From Amaricoccus sp003258405 (GTDB lineage: Bacteria > Pseudomonadota > Alphaproteobacteria > Rhodobacterales > Rhodobacteraceae), in contig NZ_CP171225.1 of NCBI RefSeq assembly GCF_043226085.1, positions 620,001 through 684,000 of the forward strand: DNA of 64,000 nt, in the 5' to 3' direction. The position numbers were made by a program, and so were the translations under genes. Below are positions 60,269 to 64,000 of the stretch, in pieces (the stretch's first letter is position 1; each line of letters begins with the position of its first letter). The notes below the pieces were generated by a model. The model made no database searches. It had not been told where the DNA came from and saw only the letters and a program-made list of their open reading frames with translations.

Positions 60269-61633
60269 TCAGCTCGCCTCCCCGGCGCGTTTCGCCGCCT
60301 TGGCCGCCCGGAGCCGCTCCATGAGCCGCGCACCGAGCCCGGGCTTGTTCGCCTGCCGCGCGCGCGCCACCGCAAGGGCGCCCGAGGGCACATCCGAGGT
60401 CACGATCGAGCCCGCCCCGATCATCGCATCCGCCCCTACCGTCACCGGTGCCACGAGCGCGGTGTTCGAGCCGACGAAGACCCGCGGCCCGATCTCGGTG
60501 TGGTGCTTGAAGACACCGTCGTAATTGCAGGTGATGGTGCCGGCGCCGATATTCGTTGCCGCCCCCACATGCGCATCGCCGATGTAGCTCAGGTGGTTCA
60601 CCTTGGCGCCCGCGTCCACCACCGCGTTCTTGATCTCGACGAAGTTGCCGATATGCGTGTCCTCGGCCAGCTCGGCGCCGGGCCGGAGCCGCGCGAAGGG
60701 TCCGACGGTCGCGCCCCGGCTCACATGACAGCCCTCGAGATGGCAGAAGGCGCGGATCACCGCGCCGGATTCAACCGTCACCCCCGGCCCGAACACCACC
60801 GAGGGCCCGATCTCCACATCCCGCCCGATCACGGTGTCGAGCGAGAACCAGACAGAGCCGGGATCGCTCAGCGTGATGCCGGTCTCGAGCGCCTCCGCCC
60901 GTGCACGCGCCTGGAAGGCCGCCTCCGCCGCGGCGAGATCGGCGCGCGAATTCACCCCGAGCGTCTCGGCCTCCTCACAGGCGATCACCGCCGCCTTGAG
61001 CCCGCGCCCCCGCGCGAGGCTCACCACGTCGGTGAGGTAGAACTCGCCCTTTGCATTGTCGTTCCGCACCGCGCCAAGAAGCTCGAAGAGCGTCGCGCAA
61101 TCGGCTGCAATCACACCGGAATTGCAAAGCGAGATTTCCCGCTCGGCGGGCGTTGCATCCCTCTCCTCGACAATCGCGATGAGCGAGCCATCGAGGTCCA
61201 GAACCAGCCGGCCATAGCCCGTCGGATCCGCGGCCTGAAAGCCCAGAACCACCACGTCGGCCCCGTCCGCCCGCGCCGCGAGCATCGCCTCGAGCGTCTC
61301 GGGCCGGATCAGCGGCGTATCGCCATAGAGCACGATCACGTCCCCGGAGAAGCCTTCGAGCGCCGCCTCGGCCGCCCGCACCGCATGCGCCGTGCCGCGC
61401 TGGTCCTCCTGCCGGGCGAAGAGCACGGTGTCGTCGATCTCGGCCACCGCCGCCTCGACATCCACGCCGCCATGGCCGGTGACCACCACCAGGCGCTCGC
61501 GCTCGATCGCATCCGCCGCGCGCATCGCATGGGCGACGAGCGGCGCGCCCGCGAGGCTGTGCAGGACCTTGGGCAGGTCGGAATTCATCCGTGTTCCCTG
61601 TCCGGCGGCCAGAACGACAACGGCAGTGGGCAT
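60269..61633 (-). CDS. glmU: Bifunctional UDP-GlcNAc pyrophosphorylase / GlcN-1-P acetyltransferase
   Basis: GlmU carries out the last two steps to UDP-GlcNAc. The 454-residue protein has the uridylyltransferase motif VVLAAGQGTRMNSDLPKVLH at the start (LxxGxGTxM...PK) and VLYGDTPLIRPETL. A left-handed beta-helix acetyltransferase half follows, with many hexapeptide turns (IGNFVEIKNAVVDAGAKVNH, NIGAGTITCNYDGVFKHHTE). ATG 61633 has GGAGG six bases upstream; the first ATG (61639) overlaps that site. The gene is directly followed by glmS. Confidence 0.97.
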   Translation of the reverse strand: MPTAVVVLAAGQGTRMNSDLPKVLHSLAGAPLVAHAMRAADAIERERLVVVTGHGGVDVEAAVAEIDDTVLFARQEDQRGTAHAVRAAEAALEGFSGDVIVLYGDTPLIRPETLEAMLAARADGADVVVLGFQAADPTGYGRLVLDLDGSLIAIVEERDATPAEREISLCNSGVIAADCATLFELLGAVRNDNAKGEFYLTDVVSLARGRGLKAAVIACEEAETLGVNSRADLAAAEAAFQARARAEALETGITLSDPGSVWFSLDTVIGRDVEIGPSVVFGPGVTVESGAVIRAFCHLEGCHVSRGATVGPFARLRPGAELAEDTHIGNFVEIKNAVVDAGAKVNHLSYIGDAHVGAATNIGAGTITCNYDGVFKHHTEIGPRVFVGSNTALVAPVTVGADAMIGAGSIVTSDVPSGALAVARARQANKPGLGARLMERLRAAKAAKRAGEAS

Positions 61634-61773
61634 GCGCATCCTCCGGGTAAGTCGGTCTCCGGGACATAGCAGCCCGCTCCGGCGGGAAAAAGGCTACCCC
61701 GCATCAGAATGTGTTTCAAAAGGTTGCCGCGATCGGGCAAGAGAAAGGCGGCCTTCTGTATCTGGAGAGTGGC

Positions 61774-62463
61774 ATGCGTACAGCCGTATTCGACCTTGAC
61801 GGAACGCTCGCGGACACCTCCGCCGACCTGATCGCGGCGGCAAACGCGGCCCTCGGCGAGGGCGGCTTCGGTACGCCGCTCGAGGCCGTGGCGGATGCGC
61901 ATACGGCCTTTCGCGGCGGCCGCGCCATGCTGCGCGCGGGCCTTGCCCGCCTTCCCGCCCCGGACGGCGGCGCGGATGCGGTGATCGAGGCGCTCTACCC
62001 CCGGCTGCTGGAGCATTACCGCACCGGGCTCTGCCGCGAGACCCGGCTCTATCCGGGCGTCGAAGCCGCGCTCGACCGGCTCGCGGCCGAAGACTGGATC
62101 CTCGCGGTCTGCACCAACAAGCCGGTCGCGCTGGCCGAGGCGCTGCTCGCCGAGCTCGGCATCGCGCCACGCTTCCGCGCAACCCTCGGCGCCGACAGCC
62201 TGCCGGTGCGCAAGCCCGATCCGCAGCATCTCTTCGAGACCATCGCCCGCGCCGGCGGCCGCCCCGAGGGGGCCGTGCTGATCGGCGATACCGAAACCGA
62301 TCGCGAAACCGCCCGCCGCGCGGGCCTGCCCTGCATCCTCGTGGGCTTCGGGCCCGAGGGCGCGGGCGTCGCGCGGCTTGCCCCCGAGGCCATGCTTGCC
62401 CGCTACGACGACCTGCCCGGCCTTCTGGAAGCCATGATCCCGCGCCGCCGCCGCGCCGGATAG
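61774..62463 (+). CDS. gph: HAD-family phosphatase, probably phosphoglycolate phosphatase
   Basis: The 229-residue protein has HAD motif I FDLDGTLADTSADL (about 6-19), motif II VCTNKP, a Lys in RKPDPQHLFET and motif IV LIGDTETDRETAR. The cap domain lies between motifs I and II (about 20-90). This arrangement matches phosphoglycolate phosphatases (Gph). The gene is divergent from glmU, an order common in related genomes. ATG 61774 is chosen because it leads directly into motif I. Confidence 0.9.
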   Translation: MRTAVFDLDGTLADTSADLIAAANAALGEGGFGTPLEAVADAHTAFRGGRAMLRAGLARLPAPDGGADAVIEALYPRLLEHYRTGLCRETRLYPGVEAALDRLAAEDWILAVCTNKPVALAEALLAELGIAPRFRATLGADSLPVRKPDPQHLFETIARAGGRPEGAVLIGDTETDRETARRAGLPCILVGFGPEGAGVARLAPEAMLARYDDLPGLLEAMIPRRRRAG

Positions 62464-62486
62464 TCCCCCATTCAAGGCTATTCAAC

Positions 62487-63302
62487 ATGCTGAAATTCAT
62501 TGTCATATCGGATTTGCACATCGTTCCCCGCGGCCGGCTCAGCCGCGGCATCGACACCGCCGACCGTCTCGCCCGCGCCATCGACCATGTGAACACCCGC
62601 CACGCCGACGCCGCCTTCTGCGTCTTCGCGGGCGACCTCGTCGATGATGGCGACCGCCCCTCCTACGAGCGCCTCGCCGGCAAGCTCGCCCATCTCGAGC
62701 TGCCCTTCCACCTCACGCTCGGCAACCATGACAACCGCCCGGTCTTCCTCGAGGCCTTCGGCCCCTCGCTGGCGGCGGCCTCGGGTTGCGTCGACAGCGT
62801 GATCGACGCGGGCTGCATCCGGGTGATCGTGCTCGACAGCCTCGGCGACACCACCGACGAGGGCGTGCTCACCCCCGAACAGCTCGACTGGCTCCGCGCC
62901 CGGCTGTCGGAGGCCGCAGGGCGCGGCGTGATCGTCGTGCTCCACCACTCGATCTGCCCGCTCGGCGTGCCGACCGATGCGATCTGCCTTGCCGATCGCG
63001 AGCCCTTCCTCGCAGCACTCCGCGCCCATGGCGACGTGCGCCAGGTGATCTCCGGCCATGTCCACATGTCGACCTCCGGGGTCTGCGGCGGCATCCCCTT
63101 CACCACGATCTCGGGCAACACCTACAGCATCTACCCCCAGCTCCACGGGCCCATGGACACCGTGCCGCGGCTCGAGGGGCCGGGCCAGATCGGCGTCGTG
63201 CTCGCCGGGCCGGACGGCGTCGTCGTCCATCAGGAGAACTTCCTCGACCACCACGCCGTCCAGCCCGCCGAGATCCACGCCTGGGATCCCGACACCGCCT
63301 GA
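62487..63302 (+). CDS. Metallophosphodiesterase (class III cyclic nucleotide phosphodiesterase-like)
   Basis: The 271-residue enzyme has all five calcineurin-type motifs: ISDLHIV (Asp-His, near residue 8), FAGDLVDDGD, LTLGNHDNRP, VVLHHSI and ISGHVHMS. Relatives such as GpdQ, CpdA and Rv0805 hydrolyse cyclic nucleotides or glycerophosphodiesters with two metals. I cannot tell which substrate applies. The start MLKFIVISDLH fits the family. It lies 23 bases after gph on the same strand. Confidence 0.92.
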   Translation: MLKFIVISDLHIVPRGRLSRGIDTADRLARAIDHVNTRHADAAFCVFAGDLVDDGDRPSYERLAGKLAHLELPFHLTLGNHDNRPVFLEAFGPSLAAASGCVDSVIDAGCIRVIVLDSLGDTTDEGVLTPEQLDWLRARLSEAAGRGVIVVLHHSICPLGVPTDAICLADREPFLAALRAHGDVRQVISGHVHMSTSGVCGGIPFTTISGNTYSIYPQLHGPMDTVPRLEGPGQIGVVLAGPDGVVVHQENFLDHHAVQPAEIHAWDPDTA

Positions 63303-63382
63303 GCGGCGCCCGCGCCCCTTCCGCGGCCCCGGCCGGTCTGATATGCGCGGGGGCCGACAGGTCCAGACGCGAGGAGACCCCG

Positions 63383-64000
63383 ATGCGGGCGATGCAGGTG
63401 AAGGCTTTCGATACCCCCCTTGAGCTCGTGGATCTGCCCCGGCCGATGCCGGGACCGGGCGAGGTGCTGCTGCGCGTCCATGCCTGCGGGGTGAACTTCG
63501 CCGACACCCTGCTGGTCCAGGGCCGCTACCAGGAACGCCTCGAGCCGCCCTTCACCCCCGGCCTCGAGCTCTGCGGCACCATCGAGGCGCTCGGCGAGGG
63601 CGTGACCGGCCCCGTCACCGGCACCCGCGTCGCCTGCTACGGCGGCGCCGGCGGCTTCGCGGAATACGCCACCGTCCCGGCCAACCGCTGCGTCGAGGTG
63701 CCCGAAGGGATGCCCGACACCGAGGTCGCGGGCTTCCTCATCGCCTACGGCACGAGCCATGTGGCGCTCGACTACCGCGCCCGGCTCCAGCCCGGCGAGA
63801 CCCTGCTCGTCCTCGGCGCCTCGGGCGGCGTCGGCCTCACCGCCGTCGAGATCGGCCGGCTCATGGGCGCGACGGTGATCGCGGTCGCCCGCGGCGCGGC
63901 AAAGGGCCGCATCGCGATCGACGCCGGCGCGCATCACGCCTTCGACAGCGAGGGCGACATCCGCGCCGAGGTGAAGGCGCTCGGCGGTGCCGATGTGGTC
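63383..64000 (+). CDS. NADPH:quinone oxidoreductase-type medium-chain dehydrogenase, 3' end outside window
   Basis: The visible 206 codons start at ATG 63383, with GAGGAGACCC just upstream. The protein opens MRAMQVKAFD, followed by HACGVNFADTLLVQGRYQER (about 36-55), which has the quinone-oxidoreductase Asn-Phe-Ala-Asp rather than zinc ligands. The catalytic half continues with ELCGTIEALGEG and the NADP site VLGASGGVGLTAVEIGRLMG (about 138-157). It is therefore a zinc-free member of the medium-chain dehydrogenase family. The window edge cuts it within the coenzyme-binding domain. Confidence 0.9.
   Translation, partial: MRAMQVKAFDTPLELVDLPRPMPGPGEVLLRVHACGVNFADTLLVQGRYQERLEPPFTPGLELCGTIEALGEGVTGPVTGTRVACYGGAGGFAEYATVPANRCVEVPEGMPDTEVAGFLIAYGTSHVALDYRARLQPGETLLVLGASGGVGLTAVEIGRLMGATVIAVARGAAKGRIAIDAGAHHAFDSEGDIRAEVKALGGADVV

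Overview
The window looks like chromosomal DNA of a high-GC alphaproteobacterium, most likely of the Rhodobacteraceae/Paracoccaceae group. The evidence is gene content: an adenylylsulfate kinase that reads as the C-terminal part of a larger protein, a membrane-anchored cytochrome c beside prephenate dehydratase, a valine-degradation operon with a divergent LysR gene, a glmU-glmS pair divergent from a gph-like gene, and a YejABEF peptide importer. Nearly all genes are intact housekeeping or transport genes. No transposase, integrase, phage module or CRISPR array is visible.

Layout. 1-11.5 kb: end of an APS kinase, a secreted alpha/beta-hydrolase-fold protein lacking its nucleophile, lpdA, a DUF924 protein, an MFS transporter, queA, a small membrane protein, a Wza-like lipoprotein, anmK, tyrS and a small coiled-coil protein. 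11.5-16.4 kb: an NCS1 permease, two coupled cyclophilins, coaD, a CBS-pair protein and a LysR regulator. 16.5-21.2 kb: mmsA, acyl-CoA dehydrogenase, 3-hydroxyisobutyryl-CoA hydrolase and mmsB, one operon for valine breakdown. 21.4-33.9 kb: a dicarboxylate symporter, an unknown membrane protein, uvrA, a beta-barrel-type protein, a lytic transglycosylase, ssb, a secreted RNase T2, a di-heme peroxidase, a DUF1810 protein and a CRTAC1-type FG-GAP protein.

34.0-41.0 kb holds the most unusual part. After an AT-rich leader comes an SQD1/SqdB-like NAD(P)-binding protein, then on the minus strand a tRNA-Leu(UAA) gene split by a 257-nt group I intron placed after the wobble base, then on the plus strand a cobalamin riboswitch controlling btuB-btuF-btuC-btuD. 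41-48.9 kb: aldo-keto reductase, acyltransferase, nudC, an HlyD/YiaW-like pair, a methyltransferase, pheA and cytochrome c. 49-54.9 kb: yejABEF with a 50-codon open frame overlapping both yejE and yejF. 55-57.6 kb: a heparinase II/III-like protein with AT-rich flanking DNA and a BrnA-like orphan. 57.7-64 kb: an AlkD-like protein overlapping glmS, glmU, a phosphoglycolate phosphatase, a metallophosphodiesterase and the start of a quinone-oxidoreductase-like gene cut by the window edge.

Convergent gene pairs are mostly separated by strong GC-rich hairpins, listed individually. Starts were moved inward from the longest frame wherever a ribosome binding site and family length supported it.
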